DNA of 64,000 nucleotides from Agrobacterium vitis (GCF_013426735.1 NZ_AP023272.1:1718501-1782500); one strand, 5' to 3'; shown: positions 40,901 to 49,344, numbered from the stretch's first letter. The notes: a model not told the origin generated them from the sequence alone. Program-made: numbers and translations.

Positions 40901-42515
40901 CCTTGCCAACATGCTGTCGGCAGGCTCCGTGACCACGGATAAGCTGGCAGCCAATTCGGTCATTGCCGGCAAGATCGCAACGGGCGCTGTCAATACCGAC
41001 CAGCTGGTTGCCGGTGCAGTGACGACAGCAAAGGTCGCGGCTGGCGCCATCACCACCACTCTGCTGGCGGTCGGGCAGGGCGCGAACTTCATCAAGAACT
41101 CCGACTTCTCGGCCGGCATGACCGGCTGGGGTGTGGAATATGCCAACGCCGATCTCGGCAATTGGACCATGACCCTTCGGACCGACACCTTTGCTCCTGT
41201 ACCCGGCGCCCTGGAAATCCGGCAGGTCAATGGAACGCAAGGGCTTGAGATCGGCGCCACCTACAAAAAGGACGGCTCCAACTACGACTATATCTCTGTG
41301 GAGGGCGGCAAATGGTACGAGCTATCGACCTATTACCTTGGTCATCGCTGCAACGGCATCCAGCCTTACATTGCCTTTGCCAATGCGGCAGGCAATGTCC
41401 TGGCCTTTGCCAATGCTGGCGTGTTTCCCGCAAACCAGAACATCGATCCGGGCAAACAGCTGTCCAGTTATCAGCGCGCCTGGTTCAAAGCCCAGGCACC
41501 GGCTGGCTCGGTCTATGCCTGGATTTTCTTCCGTCACAAGGGAACGGTCAACGGGCAGAACGATAGCTATCTCTGGATCCACAAGCCGTTCTTCGGGGAG
41601 GCGACCGCCAATCAGAGCGAACCGACGCCGTGGTCTGCGGCCGGCGTCACTCTGATCCAGAATGGCAATATTGTTGCGGGATCGGTGACGGCTGATAGCC
41701 TGGCGGTCAATTCCGTCGTTGCCTCCAAGATCTCGGCGGGTGCGATCACCACCCCTGCCATTGCAGCCGGTGCTGTCGTTGGCACCAGCATTGCTGCATT
41801 GACGATCACCGGGACGAACATTGCAGCCGACACCATCGGTACAGACAAGCTTGCGGCCAACTCCGTGACAGCCAAACAGCTGGTGCTGACCGATTTTTCC
41901 AATCTGGTGCCGGACAATCAAATGCAGGACTTCGGAAACTCCTGGTCGGGCGCTGGCTGGTATCCTTGGACGGACCCATATGTTGGCGGAATGGCGTCCC
42001 GCTCACAGGCCAGATACCCCTATGTTGCAGGTGCGACCGGCTATAGCGCCGAATTGGCGGGGAAGCTTTTCCCCGTGCAAGGCAGCACGCAATACCGGGT
42101 GACGGGAACAGCTCTTGGCATCGCCAATCAGTCTCCGCTGTTGCGGATCATTTGGTACGACGCAGCCGGAAACCTCATCTCCTTTATCGACTACCTCGCC
42201 GGGGATGTGGGGCCAGGGTTTCGCACGGCGACCGTCAATGTCACATCGCCCGCAAACGCCCGGCTGGCCCGGATGACGGCTTATGTCATGCGGACTACAA
42301 CAACCGGGGACGTCTATGTCGGCGGCTTCGTCGTCAACAAACGTAACGCCGCCGAACTGATCGTCGACGGCGCGATCACCGCCAACCAGCTCTCGGTCAA
42401 CAGCCTCTCCGCCATCACCGCAAACCTTGGCACCGTGACAGCCGGTGAGATCCGCAGCTCGAACGGCAAGATGATCATTTCCCTCAACGCAGGCACGATC
42501 CTGATCACCGACTAA
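37962..42515 (+). CDS. Host-specificity/central tail fibre protein (J-like)
   Basis: A 1517-residue protein. The N-terminus is hydrophobic; residues about 65-560 are the J/gp13-like tail-tip base (MGEDQPMSFIIGSRAVGG). From about 640 come short repeats such as SSKIADAAVTASKI, typical of fibre shafts. Three jelly-roll, carbohydrate-binding-like modules follow near 815-970, 1045-1220 and 1305-1460; the first and third are clearly duplicated. A final SVNSLSAITANLGTVTAGEI leads to the tip. It should recognise the bacterial surface. Confidence 0.87.
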   Translation: MAFKALSILLYLLLSADAAHAGPVAGAVAAIGSFFATGIGSVVARVAVGFGFSLLQKALTGKTKTAASGQVLEIKMGEDQPMSFIIGSRAVGGRRKYIGTWGSDGSTPNAYLTDVIELANLPSYAGSQGLNSIWIDDKKCTVDWSKPHADGRGYPVTEFRKSGKDYLWIKYYDGTQTAADSFLVAKFGGNADRPYGSDRIGRGTQYIILTARYNSDLFSGMPTGIYEPKPTPFYDPRKDSTNGGSGAHRWNDPATYEATLNPITAAYNIARGIYYGGDWFYGGQNVSAHRLPNASWFAAANECDRTINDAPQFRCGLEVTLDTEPLDVLEDLRIACAGRFAEVGGFIKPLVGAPGSAVYSFDDDGIVITKDQDFEPFPSLKSTHNRVTGTYPEPAEKWATKDAPENRNLTLEAEDGNRSLPVSVSFAAVPYSAQVQSLIETMVKEQRRFRTHVVTLPPLAAALEPNDVVAWTSVRNAYSNKKFLVTGNTGQSGMLRQVALTEIDPSDYDPPETIVAPVIGWTGPVAAPVQAMTGFQVSAGSVTDSASQQRRPAIVISCASDLDDVARVWVKVRVKATGVIVLDSDANPYGAPASWTLSGSWCLALTEYEVQGKLVPVSARQTEASAWIAVTTLNLSESTDVLDGSIVSSKIADAAVTASKIMDEAVTNLKLADAAVGTSKLQVEAVTQEILAAKSVIADKLADAAVTGAKLAAQAVDATKFAASIEPVRVVTALPTSRVSAYVTFNGEAYRWNGAAYVKTVATAELTGQLIGSQIADLAIVASKIADGIITGTKLAADTIGANNLAANSVTAKQLVLTDFTNLVPDNQMQNPGSSWVGSGWSSWTDPYLGGMASRSQMKFAYVAGMTGYGNELLGKAFPVQAGAQYRVTGSAYSNGNQSPLLRIKWLDRTGALINYIDFLVGDRGAGPVTATVNLTAPTGATQAVMAAYVWRTTTNSDVYVGGFIVQKRNAAELIIDGTILANMLSAGSVTTDKLAANSVIAGKIATGAVNTDQLVAGAVTTAKVAAGAITTTLLAVGQGANFIKNSDFSAGMTGWGVEYANADLGNWTMTLRTDTFAPVPGALEIRQVNGTQGLEIGATYKKDGSNYDYISVEGGKWYELSTYYLGHRCNGIQPYIAFANAAGNVLAFANAGVFPANQNIDPGKQLSSYQRAWFKAQAPAGSVYAWIFFRHKGTVNGQNDSYLWIHKPFFGEATANQSEPTPWSAAGVTLIQNGNIVAGSVTADSLAVNSVVASKISAGAITTPAIAAGAVVGTSIAALTITGTNIAADTIGTDKLAANSVTAKQLVLTDFSNLVPDNQMQDFGNSWSGAGWYPWTDPYVGGMASRSQARYPYVAGATGYSAELAGKLFPVQGSTQYRVTGTALGIANQSPLLRIIWYDAAGNLISFIDYLAGDVGPGFRTATVNVTSPANARLARMTAYVMRTTTTGDVYVGGFVVNKRNAAELIVDGAITANQLSVNSLSAITANLGTVTAGEIRSSNGKMIISLNAGTILITD

Positions 42516-42532
42516 ACGGACTGGAGATTTCC

Positions 42533-43012
42533 ATGAGCAACAGACTGTCCATCACACCGGGTCGGATGATCGTCACCAAGGAAGGCTATGACGCTGCCGA
42601 TCTTTCCGTCGCCGATCAAAACAAGGTCTTTGACAGCAATTGGGGCTTTACCGGCCTGATCATCGCGCGGGGGCAGATCACCGATCCCGCGCCAAGGTAT
42701 AGTAGTGCTGACGGCGATCAGTACGTCACGGCTACAAATACCTCACTAACGATCACATTCCCGACCGTGGGTTATGCCCCTGCCGCGTATGTTTTTCACG
42801 AGTACACGCCTCGTTCCAATAGCTTCCAATCGCAAGGCATTGGCGAGATCCGATGCACGGCACCTTTGGGTGGGAACCTTGGTGGCAGGGGCGGCGTACC
42901 AGCCACCATAGAAGACGGCATCATCACGATATTTCGCGGCCCTGCTGTCAACGGCGTATACGCACGTTGGCCTGGCATTATCCGATACATCGTATTTGCG
43001 ATCTCCCAATGA
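42533..43012 (+). CDS. Tail tip/fibre protein, paralogue 1
   Basis: A 159-residue beta-rich protein starting MSNRLSITPGRMIVTKEGYD. It shares its start and its end (IIRYIVFAI) with the next two genes. GGAG precedes the ATG. It probably belongs to the tail tip or receptor-binding apparatus; no family recognised. Confidence 0.65.
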   Translation: MSNRLSITPGRMIVTKEGYDAADLSVADQNKVFDSNWGFTGLIIARGQITDPAPRYSSADGDQYVTATNTSLTITFPTVGYAPAAYVFHEYTPRSNSFQSQGIGEIRCTAPLGGNLGGRGGVPATIEDGIITIFRGPAVNGVYARWPGIIRYIVFAISQ

Positions 43013-43521
43013 CCAACAGAATTCATATTGGCAGCCTGAACGGCGAAGTCGGCATCTTCATCAGCCAGCCGGGCGATGATGTCTATGCACCAACGAAAAG
43101 CAGATTGATGGATACGCGATTTGAGACGCTGGACCTGCACGTCAAGGGCAGCGTCAATATGCAGAACATCTATTACAATTCATCGACGCTGACAGCGACG
43201 ATCTACTATTCCGAGATCAGTTTCCCGGATCTCGGCTACACGCCGATCTTCCATGCGTCCTTCTACAATCGCCTGAGCGGACTTTCCGATCTGCCGGTCG
43301 GCAGTTGCTTTTACCCCACCATGTGGGGGCAGAACGACCTTGGCAGCTCGATGGTCAATGCCAAAAGCGCCAGCGACGGTCAAAGCTCAATCCTGCGCTA
43401 CACCGGTGCTTGGTTGCTCAACAACACCACGCTGCGGGCGAAGGTGGTGATCCTCGACACGTCGAAGGACACCAACAGATTTCAGTTCTGCTATATGATT
43501 TTCAAGAACAGGGCTGCGTGA
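43009..43521 (+). CDS. Tail tip/fibre protein, paralogue 2
   Basis: A 170-residue beta-rich protein starting MTNRIHIGSLNGEVGIFISQ, with SFPDLGYTPIFHASFYN in the middle and a C-terminal FQFCYMIFKN. It overlaps paralogue 1 by four bases and paralogue 3 by one base. No family recognised. Confidence 0.65.
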   Translation: MTNRIHIGSLNGEVGIFISQPGDDVYAPTKSRLMDTRFETLDLHVKGSVNMQNIYYNSSTLTATIYYSEISFPDLGYTPIFHASFYNRLSGLSDLPVGSCFYPTMWGQNDLGSSMVNAKSASDGQSSILRYTGAWLLNNTTLRAKVVILDTSKDTNRFQFCYMIFKNRAA

Positions 43522-43883
43522 TGACCAACAGGATCTTCATCGGCCAGAACGGCAACAGCTATCAGATCCGGGTGTCGAAAGCGGGCTATGATGTCACCAC
43601 CGTCACCGACCCCACGCAGCTCGCGTTCTATGAGACGCTTTCCGGCCTCGTACCCTTTGAGCAAGGGCTGGTCACTGTCGGATCGGGTGCGACAGTCACC
43701 GTCACGCTGACCGGCACCTATACCTATTACCCGTTCATCGTGCTGCGCAACAACCTCAATCAGGTGCCGGGCAATTGGTATTACGCGCGCCTCACGCTCT
43801 CCAACAAAACCCTCACCTTCAAGAACAATTACAGCGCCAGCATGGTGATCAAATACTGCGTGTTCCGCGAACTCGACTGGTAA
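43521..43883 (+). CDS. Tail tip/fibre protein, paralogue 3
   Basis: A 120-residue protein starting MTNRIFIGQNGNSYQIRVSK, then AGYDV, and ending in MVIKYCVFREL. The start and end match the two genes before it, while the centre differs. Its start overlaps the preceding stop (TGATG). Confidence 0.65.
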   Translation: MTNRIFIGQNGNSYQIRVSKAGYDVTTVTDPTQLAFYETLSGLVPFEQGLVTVGSGATVTVTLTGTYTYYPFIVLRNNLNQVPGNWYYARLTLSNKTLTFKNNYSASMVIKYCVFRELDW

Positions 43884-43899
43884 CGAAAGGACAACCAAC

Positions 43900-44505
43900 A
43901 TGTACAATATCAGCAGCATGTATGAGGCCATGGTGGATGGCGTCATCGTGGAAGTAACTGCCAACCGCTCCAGCCGATGGGCAGCCATGGCCGCCTGGTG
44001 GCTTGGTCGCCAGCAGATCCTCAATGCCCGCACGTTTTGGTATGGGGTCGCGGCTCACATGACTAATGGCCTGACCTCTGAAGAACAACAGGCCATCCAG
44101 GACCAACTGCTGAGCGACGAGCGGGCCTATCTCTCTGCCGTCACCGAACTGCCTGCCATCCCGGACTTCGTTGCCAGCACGGTGGACGGCTGGGTCAATG
44201 TGCCGATCTCCGACGAGACGCTGAAGGCTCGCTATCAGCTGGCCATCCAGCAGTTTATGAACGCCAAGGCGCGCGAGCGCGGCTATGACAGCCTGACCAC
44301 CGCCGTCACCTACGTGGGCGACAAGCACGCGACCTTCGCGGCCGAGGCCGCAGCGCTTAAAGACTGGCGGTCCGATGTCTGGGTCTATTCCTTGGCAGAG
44401 CTGGAGAAGGTGATCGCCAAACAGCGGCCGATCCCGACAGTCGCGGATTTCCTGACCGAGCTTCCAGCCTTCTCCTGGCCCGATGCCCAAAGCGGGGAGG
44501 CTTGA
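43900..44505 (+). CDS. DUF4376-like tail fibre assembly protein
   Basis: A 201-residue helical protein. The C-terminal part, with RYQLAIQQFMNAKARERGYD and DWRSDVWVYSLAELEKV, resembles DUF4376, common among proteins coded next to tail fibres. It may act as a chaperone or a minor tip part. It follows the three fibre paralogues. Confidence 0.65.
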   Translation: MYNISSMYEAMVDGVIVEVTANRSSRWAAMAAWWLGRQQILNARTFWYGVAAHMTNGLTSEEQQAIQDQLLSDERAYLSAVTELPAIPDFVASTVDGWVNVPISDETLKARYQLAIQQFMNAKARERGYDSLTTAVTYVGDKHATFAAEAAALKDWRSDVWVYSLAELEKVIAKQRPIPTVADFLTELPAFSWPDAQSGEA

Positions 44506-44508
44506 GCC

Positions 44509-44733
44509 ATGAGCATTCTCGAAACGGCGCTGCGTGAGCGCAACAAGATGCTGGAACAGCAGGCCGATCAATATGCGGGTGCCGTCGATAGCTTGTCGAA
44601 CCGGTTGGCAGAAGCATTGCGGCGGCTGGCTCCGCAAGATCCTGATTATGTCAGGGGTGAAGCGCCGGACTTGGTGCCAGCCGAGGTTTTCACTCCAATG
44701 CCTTCGTCCGAGGACCATTCGGAAGCGTCCTAA
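44509..44733 (+). CDS. Small phage protein with coiled coil (74 aa)
   Basis: A 74-residue protein with an N-terminal helix (ETALRERNKMLEQQADQY) and an acidic, proline-rich tail. It is the last gene of the tail cluster. No family recognised. Confidence 0.6.
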   Translation: MSILETALRERNKMLEQQADQYAGAVDSLSNRLAEALRRLAPQDPDYVRGEAPDLVPAEVFTPMPSSEDHSEAS

Positions 44734-44909
44734 AACGCGATCCGGCTGGGGCCTTGGAAGGTAGCAGCCGGGTGGCCGGGGTGTTGCAACGCACCCCAAC
44801 GACGGGCCTAAGATTGGCGTCCAAACCCGTCCGACAGCAGAAAACGATAACTGTCGCACCCGTACCCTGCAGGGCGGGGACTGTGTGACTGAGTCGTGAG
44901 ATTTTTGAA

Positions 44910-45715
44910 ATGGTGAATCATGAAGCCTTCCGGCCCGTCCCCAATACTCAGCCGCCGGCCGCCTGGATCGGCGGCAAGTGCAGCCTGGCACCGCGCCTGG
45001 TCAAGATGATCGAGGCAATACCACACCAGACCTATGCCGAGCCATTTGTCGGCATGGGTGGTGTGTTCTTTCGGCGCGGAATGCGCCCAGGACCGAGGTA
45101 ATCAACGACCGCAGTGGCGAGGTCGTGAACCTCTTCCGCATTCTTCAACGGCACTATCCGCAGTTCATGGATACGCTCAAATTCCAGATCACCAGTCGTC
45201 GTGAGTTCGAGCGGCTGAAGGCATGCGATCCGGCAACGCTGACCGATCTCGAGCGGGCCGCCCGGTTCATCTATCTCCAGAAGCTCGCCTTTGGTGGCAA
45301 GGTCTCGGGCCAGACCTTCGGCGTCCAGCACGAGGGCAGCGCCCGGTTCAATCTAACCCGGCTGGCTCCACTCCTGGAAGATGTCCACGAGCGCCTCTCT
45401 GGTGTCGTCATCGAGAACCTGGACTGGTTGGCCTTCATCAACCGTTATGACCGGCCCGGCGTGCTGTTCTATCTCGATCCGCCTTATTACGGCTGCGAGG
45501 ATGATTACGGCAAAGCGCTGTTTGGCCGGGATCAGTTCGAGGTTCTTGCAGACCGTTTGAAGGGCCTTCAAGGCGGCTTCATACTGTCCATAAATGATCG
45601 GCCGGAGATTCGTGAGATCTTCGCGGGGTTTCAGGTTGAGGGTGCGGAGTTGTCTTACTCGGTGGCAGGTGGGAAGGGGACTGAGGCGCGGGAGTTGATT
45701 TTCAAATCGGAGTAA
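44910..45715 (+). pseudogene. dam: Dam-type DNA adenine methylase, frameshifted
   Basis: Residues MVNHEAF to FFRRGM (44910-45090) contain the SAM-site FVGMGG motif; the rest, TEVINDRSGEVVNLF onward, lies in another frame and holds the catalytic LDPPYYG and the SINDRPEIREIF region. One base seems lost near 45088-45095, and the first frame stops at 45101. Restoring it would give a protein of about 268 residues, a normal alpha-class Dam. No homopolymer suggests phase variation. It occupies the DNA-modification position near the right end, where Mu has mom. Sequencing error is possible. Confidence 0.85.
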
Positions 45716-45798
45716 CGGTGCATAGCTCTCGATCTGCAACTTTAGAATTTCATTAACTGTAATCGTGCACTCTTTGTTGAGGTAAATGGGGCGGACAA

Positions 45799-47502
45799 AT
45801 GAATCAACTTTGGTTTGGGGATAATCTGACGATTCTTCGGGAAGAAATCGCCACGGAAAGTGTAGATCTTGTTTATCTTGATCCGCCATTTAACAGCAGT
45901 GCCAACTACAATGTCTTGTTCAAGACGCCGACCGATGATGCTGCAAGCGCGCAAGTTGAAGCTTTTCGAGACACCTGGACCTGGGGTAACGAAGCGCAAT
46001 GGGCGCTCGATGAAATCATGCATTCAGGCGGTTCTATTGCCACGATCATCCACGCCTTGCATACGGCGCTAGTTGAAAGCGATATGATGGCTTACTTGGT
46101 TATGATGGCGCAGCGCATTTCCGAGCTGCGGCGCGTACTCAAGCCCACCGGATCAATCTATCTTCATTGTGATCCTACAGCTTCACATTATCTAAAGATA
46201 ATATTGGATGCGGCATTTGGGCCAAAAAATTTCCGAAACGAAATTAGTTGGCGTCGCCAATCAGCCCATAACGATGCGAAGCAAGGTCGAAAGCAATTTG
46301 GTAATGTTCGCGACGTGATCCTATTCTATACAAAAAGCAACGTGTGGAAGTGGAATACCCAGTACACGCCATACGACGAAAAATACGTCAAGGATTTCTA
46401 CAAATACCGAGAGCCCGAAACGGGGCGGCTATTTAGGCTGAGTGACCTCACGGGTCCTGGTGGTGCTGCAAAGGGCAACCCGTTCTATGAGGTTATGGGA
46501 GTGGGCCGCTATTGGCGCTTCAGCAAAGAAAAAATGGAAAAATTAATAGAAGACGGCAGAGTCGTGCAATTGAAGGAAGGGGCCGTTCCTGCCCAAAAGC
46601 GCTATCTAGATGAAATGCCGGGTGTCGCTTTGCAAAATGAATGGTCTGATATTAAGCCTGCTTCAGGTCGTGAGTCGTTAGGATATCCAACTCAAAAGCC
46701 AATCTCTCTGCTGAAGCGTATTGTTGGAGCATCAACTGATCCGGGAGACGTTGTTCTCGATCCATTTTGCGGCTGTGGAACCACGGTTGCGGCCGCTCAG
46801 GTATTGGATCGAGAATGGATTGGAATTGATGTTGCGTTCCATGCGATCAAGGTGATTGAGGAACGGATTTTGGAGCAATCACCAAACGCAAAGTTTAGCG
46901 TGGGAGGAATACCTAGGGATTTCGAAAGTGCTCAACGTCTAGCACTAAAAGACAAATTTCAATTTCAATGGTGGGCGAATTATCTGGTTGGTGTGCAGGC
47001 GCTCAAGGAAGTCAAGAAGGGGCCAGATCGCGGAATTGATGGTCAAATGTACTTCATGAACGGACCTAGAGGCTGGGGAAGAGTTCTGACCTCAGTAAAG
47101 GGCGGGCAGCACGTCGGCGCAAAGGATGTTAGGGAATTCAAAGCAGTTGTTGATCGTGAAAAGGCTGAGATGGGCCTATTCATTTGCCTTAACGAGGCTA
47201 CACGAGAAATGAATGCCGAGGCTGCTTCGTTTGGCTTCGTTGATACCGCACATGGGCATTTGCCTCGGCTGCAGATTGTTACCATCATCGAATGGTTCAA
47301 GGGAAAGCGACCAACTTTGCCGTCTCTTGGTCACGTATCTCGGGAATTTTTTGAGCCGGAGAAGAATCGTAAGCCAGTAAAGATAAAACGCCCGGATCCG
47401 AATGCTCCAGAGTTTCGTTTCACGTTCCCCGGTACGAAGACGGACGAAAACGTGGTCGTACATTTCAATCCAAGCGCGGTTACCAAAAAAGAGCCGGCTT
47501 AA
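45799..47502 (+). CDS. Adenine methyltransferase fused to Mrr-like restriction domain
   Basis: A 567-residue protein. Residues 1-370 form a beta-class N6-adenine/N4-cytosine methyltransferase: DPPF at 28-31 precedes the SAM motif DPFCGCG at 321-327, with SLGYPTQKP between. Residues about 385-510 look like an Mrr-type endonuclease core: D414 in RGIDG, then TSVKGG with S432 and K434, and the helix VGAKDVREFKAVVDREK. The usual Glu or Gln before the Lys is Ser here. The gene is A+T-richer than the phage genes and is the last one before the right end, so it is likely cargo. Self-protection by methylation with own cutting is inference. Confidence 0.82.
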   Translation: MNQLWFGDNLTILREEIATESVDLVYLDPPFNSSANYNVLFKTPTDDAASAQVEAFRDTWTWGNEAQWALDEIMHSGGSIATIIHALHTALVESDMMAYLVMMAQRISELRRVLKPTGSIYLHCDPTASHYLKIILDAAFGPKNFRNEISWRRQSAHNDAKQGRKQFGNVRDVILFYTKSNVWKWNTQYTPYDEKYVKDFYKYREPETGRLFRLSDLTGPGGAAKGNPFYEVMGVGRYWRFSKEKMEKLIEDGRVVQLKEGAVPAQKRYLDEMPGVALQNEWSDIKPASGRESLGYPTQKPISLLKRIVGASTDPGDVVLDPFCGCGTTVAAAQVLDREWIGIDVAFHAIKVIEERILEQSPNAKFSVGGIPRDFESAQRLALKDKFQFQWWANYLVGVQALKEVKKGPDRGIDGQMYFMNGPRGWGRVLTSVKGGQHVGAKDVREFKAVVDREKAEMGLFICLNEATREMNAEAASFGFVDTAHGHLPRLQIVTIIEWFKGKRPTLPSLGHVSREFFEPEKNRKPVKIKRPDPNAPEFRFTFPGTKTDENVVVHFNPSAVTKKEPA

Positions 47503-47617
47503 ACTCTCCGTTCGCTGCTGAATCAGTAGTTTCCTAGAGACGCCTTAAAAAGCGCTTTCGATCGAGGTTTTTGAAAATTTCATTTTTCCGGTTCTTGGTG
47601 TCAAAATTCCGGAAGTG

Positions 47618-47648
47618 CGCGGCGAGCTACATCCGCGGCGAGCTACAT
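47618..47648. repeat. 15-bp tandem repeat near the prophage right end
   Basis: CGCGGCGAGCTACAT occurs at 47618-47632 and again at 47634-47648. It lies between the last prophage gene and the tRNA, in the interval that must hold the right phage end. It may be transposase-binding sequence or host DNA. Confidence 0.6.
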
Positions 47649-47662
47649 ACAATAAAAAAAAA

Positions 47663-47738
47663 TGGTGGGCCTGGAGAGACTCGAACTCCCAACCAAGCGG
47701 TTATGAGCCGCCGGCTCTAACCATTGAGCTACAGGCCC
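47663..47738 (-). tRNA. tRNA-Ile (CAU anticodon, Ile2 type)
   Basis: A 76-base cloverleaf with encoded CCA. The acceptor stem is GGGCCTG/CAGGCCC, the D arm is AGCTCAATGGTTAGAGC, the anticodon loop CTCATAA, and the T loop TTCGAGT. The CAU anticodon with the following CCGCTTGGT closely follows tRNA-Ile2, whose C34 is changed to lysidine, rather than elongator or initiator Met; automated tools may call it Met. Confidence 0.9.
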
Positions 47739-47899
47739 GGCAGGCGCTGGGGCCGGCGGTGGGGTTGGCAATGGTTCCAACGTCCATGGTGACGCTCTAG
47801 CGGAAAACGTTGGGTGCGACAAGTGTTTGCCGCAATGGTTTTGCAATAGGGTGTTTAGAGTGAGGTTGAGCTATCAGAAAGCGGAGCTTGGGAGACGAG

Positions 47900-48646
47900 A
47901 TGGTGAATTTGGGTGCGGTTTTTGGCCTGGGGCGGTTTGGTTTTATGTTGGCGTCTCTGGTTTTTGTTGCTCCGGCCATGGCGCAGGAGCCGTCGCGTCC
48001 GGAGGCGGTCATCAATGTGTCGGGTGAAGGAGAAGTCAGTCTGGCGCCGGATATGGCTTTGATGCAATTGGGTGTCGTGACTGAGGCTGCCGAGGCTGCC
48101 CAGGCGTTGAAGGACAATAACGAGGCTTTGGCCAAGGTGTTGAAATCTCTTAAGGACAAGGGATTGGCGGATCGCGATTTGCAAACATCTGGCTTTCAGA
48201 TTACGCCGCGCTATCGGCAGGAGCCGGAAGACAAGGCCGATAGCCGCCCGCCGGTGATTGAGGGCTATTCCGTCAGCAATGGGCTGACGATCCGGGTGCG
48301 TGATCTGTCCAAGCTGGGCGGGGTAATCGATACGTCTGTCGGGCTTGGCGTCAACCAGGGTGGAGAGATCCGCTTCACCAATGACAAGCCGGAAACGGCC
48401 ATTGATGAGGCGCGCAAATCCGCCATGGCGGATGCCTTGGCCAAGGCGAAAGTGCTGACGCAAGCGGCTGGCGTTAAGCTTGGCCGAATCATTTCCATCA
48501 ATGAAAATTCAGCGCGGCCCTTCGAGCAGGGCATGATGATGAAAGCCAGCATGGCCCGGGATATGGCGCCCGCCCCAACGCCGATGGCGGCGGGTGAGAA
48601 TACCTATCGCGTCACTGTGAATGTCAGCTTTGCATTGGAGCAATAG
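47900..48646 (+). CDS. SIMPL-domain (DUF541) periplasmic protein
   Basis: A 248-residue protein with a signal peptide ending APAMAQ. The SIMPL/DUF541 domain follows: VINVSGEGEVSLAPDMALM, then GFQITPRY, the conserved GYSVSNGLTIRVRD and the helix ARKSAMADALAKAKVL. The Brucella homologue BP26/Omp28 forms a channel-like oligomer; the role is not settled. GGGAGACGAG precedes the ATG at 47900. Confidence 0.9.
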   Translation: MVNLGAVFGLGRFGFMLASLVFVAPAMAQEPSRPEAVINVSGEGEVSLAPDMALMQLGVVTEAAEAAQALKDNNEALAKVLKSLKDKGLADRDLQTSGFQITPRYRQEPEDKADSRPPVIEGYSVSNGLTIRVRDLSKLGGVIDTSVGLGVNQGGEIRFTNDKPETAIDEARKSAMADALAKAKVLTQAAGVKLGRIISINENSARPFEQGMMMKASMARDMAPAPTPMAAGENTYRVTVNVSFALEQ

Positions 48647-48663
48647 TCAGCAATCACAAAAAA

Positions 48664-48694
48664 AGCCCCGGTCGTTAAACCGGGGCTGATGTCG
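48664..48694 (-). terminator. Intrinsic terminator of the porin gene
   Basis: AGCCCCGG and CCGGGGCT pair around eight bases (48664-48687). On the minus strand a run of T follows, so it ends the porin gene. Being symmetric it may also act for the SIMPL gene. Confidence 0.8.
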
Positions 48695-48705
48695 GAGGCA
48701 GTCTA

Positions 48706-49344
48706 TCAGAATTTGATACCGATGCCGAGATTGACGACATTCTGCTTGCTGTCGAAATCGATGCCGCTGATGTTCTTGGTGCCGTAATCGTTGTAGCGAT
48801 ATTCGAGGCGGGTAAAGATGCGGTTGGTAATCGCATAATCGACACCAGCGCCGATGGTCCAGCCGTTCAGGGTCTTGTCGAAATCGCCAGCCGAAGACTT
48901 GATATAGGTTCTGTCTGCCGTCCAGCCGCCAGCCACAAACAGCAGGGCGCGGTCAATGGCGTAACCGGCGCGGGCGCGGGCAGAGCCGGAGACATCCATG
49001 CCCACCTTGACGCCGGAATAGTTGTTTTCGTTCCAGTCGTAGTTCACATCGGCTTCTACGCCGAGAATCACGTTGTGGCCGACATCGAAATTCCAGCCGC
49101 CAAAGCCGCCAATGCGGCCGCCATCGAAATTATCCGAGAGCGATGCGCCGCCCTGCGACAGTGTGGCATCCAGCCAGCCGTAACCACCGTAAACGCCGAT
49201 ATAGCCGCCTGCCCATGAAAACGCCGCAGGGGTTTCAACAGCAGCAGGAGCTGTCGGAACCTGGTCGACTGCATCGGCGGCCATGGCAATGCCTGCTGAT
49301 ACGAAGAGGGTTGCAGCGGTTGCAAGGAGGGTCAGTTTGTTCAT
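48706..49344 (-). CDS. Omp25/RopB-family outer-membrane beta-barrel protein
   Basis: A 212-residue protein with a signal peptide (ending GIAMAADA) and an eight-stranded barrel plan: AFSWAGGYIGVYGGYGWLD, GGFGGWNFDVGHN, LLFVAGGWTAD, and a C-terminal NLGIGIKF closing on Phe. This is the Omp25/31/RopB family of rhizobia and Brucella, a major surface protein. I use the ATG at 49344 after GGAG. Confidence 0.9.
   Translation of the reverse strand: MNKLTLLATAATLFVSAGIAMAADAVDQVPTAPAAVETPAAFSWAGGYIGVYGGYGWLDATLSQGGASLSDNFDGGRIGGFGGWNFDVGHNVILGVEADVNYDWNENNYSGVKVGMDVSGSARARAGYAIDRALLFVAGGWTADRTYIKSSAGDFDKTLNGWTIGAGVDYAITNRIFTRLEYRYNDYGTKNISGIDFDSKQNVVNLGIGIKF

Larger units (their letters stand above)
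9150..47640. mobile_element. Mu-like transposable prophage (siphovirus type)
   Basis: About 38 kb with Mu gene order: repressor, ner, A and B transposition genes, DUF3164, gemA, mor, lysis, terminase, portal, gp30, G, protease/scaffold, capsid, tail, DNA modification genes. A tail tube, tape measure and tip genes occur without a sheath gene, so the tail is non-contractile. Boundaries are approximate: the left end lies left of the repressor stop at 9201 (possibly beyond the gene at 7868), and the right end between the methyltransferase stop at 47502 and the tRNA at 47663. I could not identify the 5-bp target duplication. The only obvious lesion is a frameshift in dam. Confidence 0.93.

Noticed and set aside
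47618..47648. Possible CRISPR-like repeat
   Set aside because: Only two adjacent 15-base units without spacers; no CRISPR array is present in the window.
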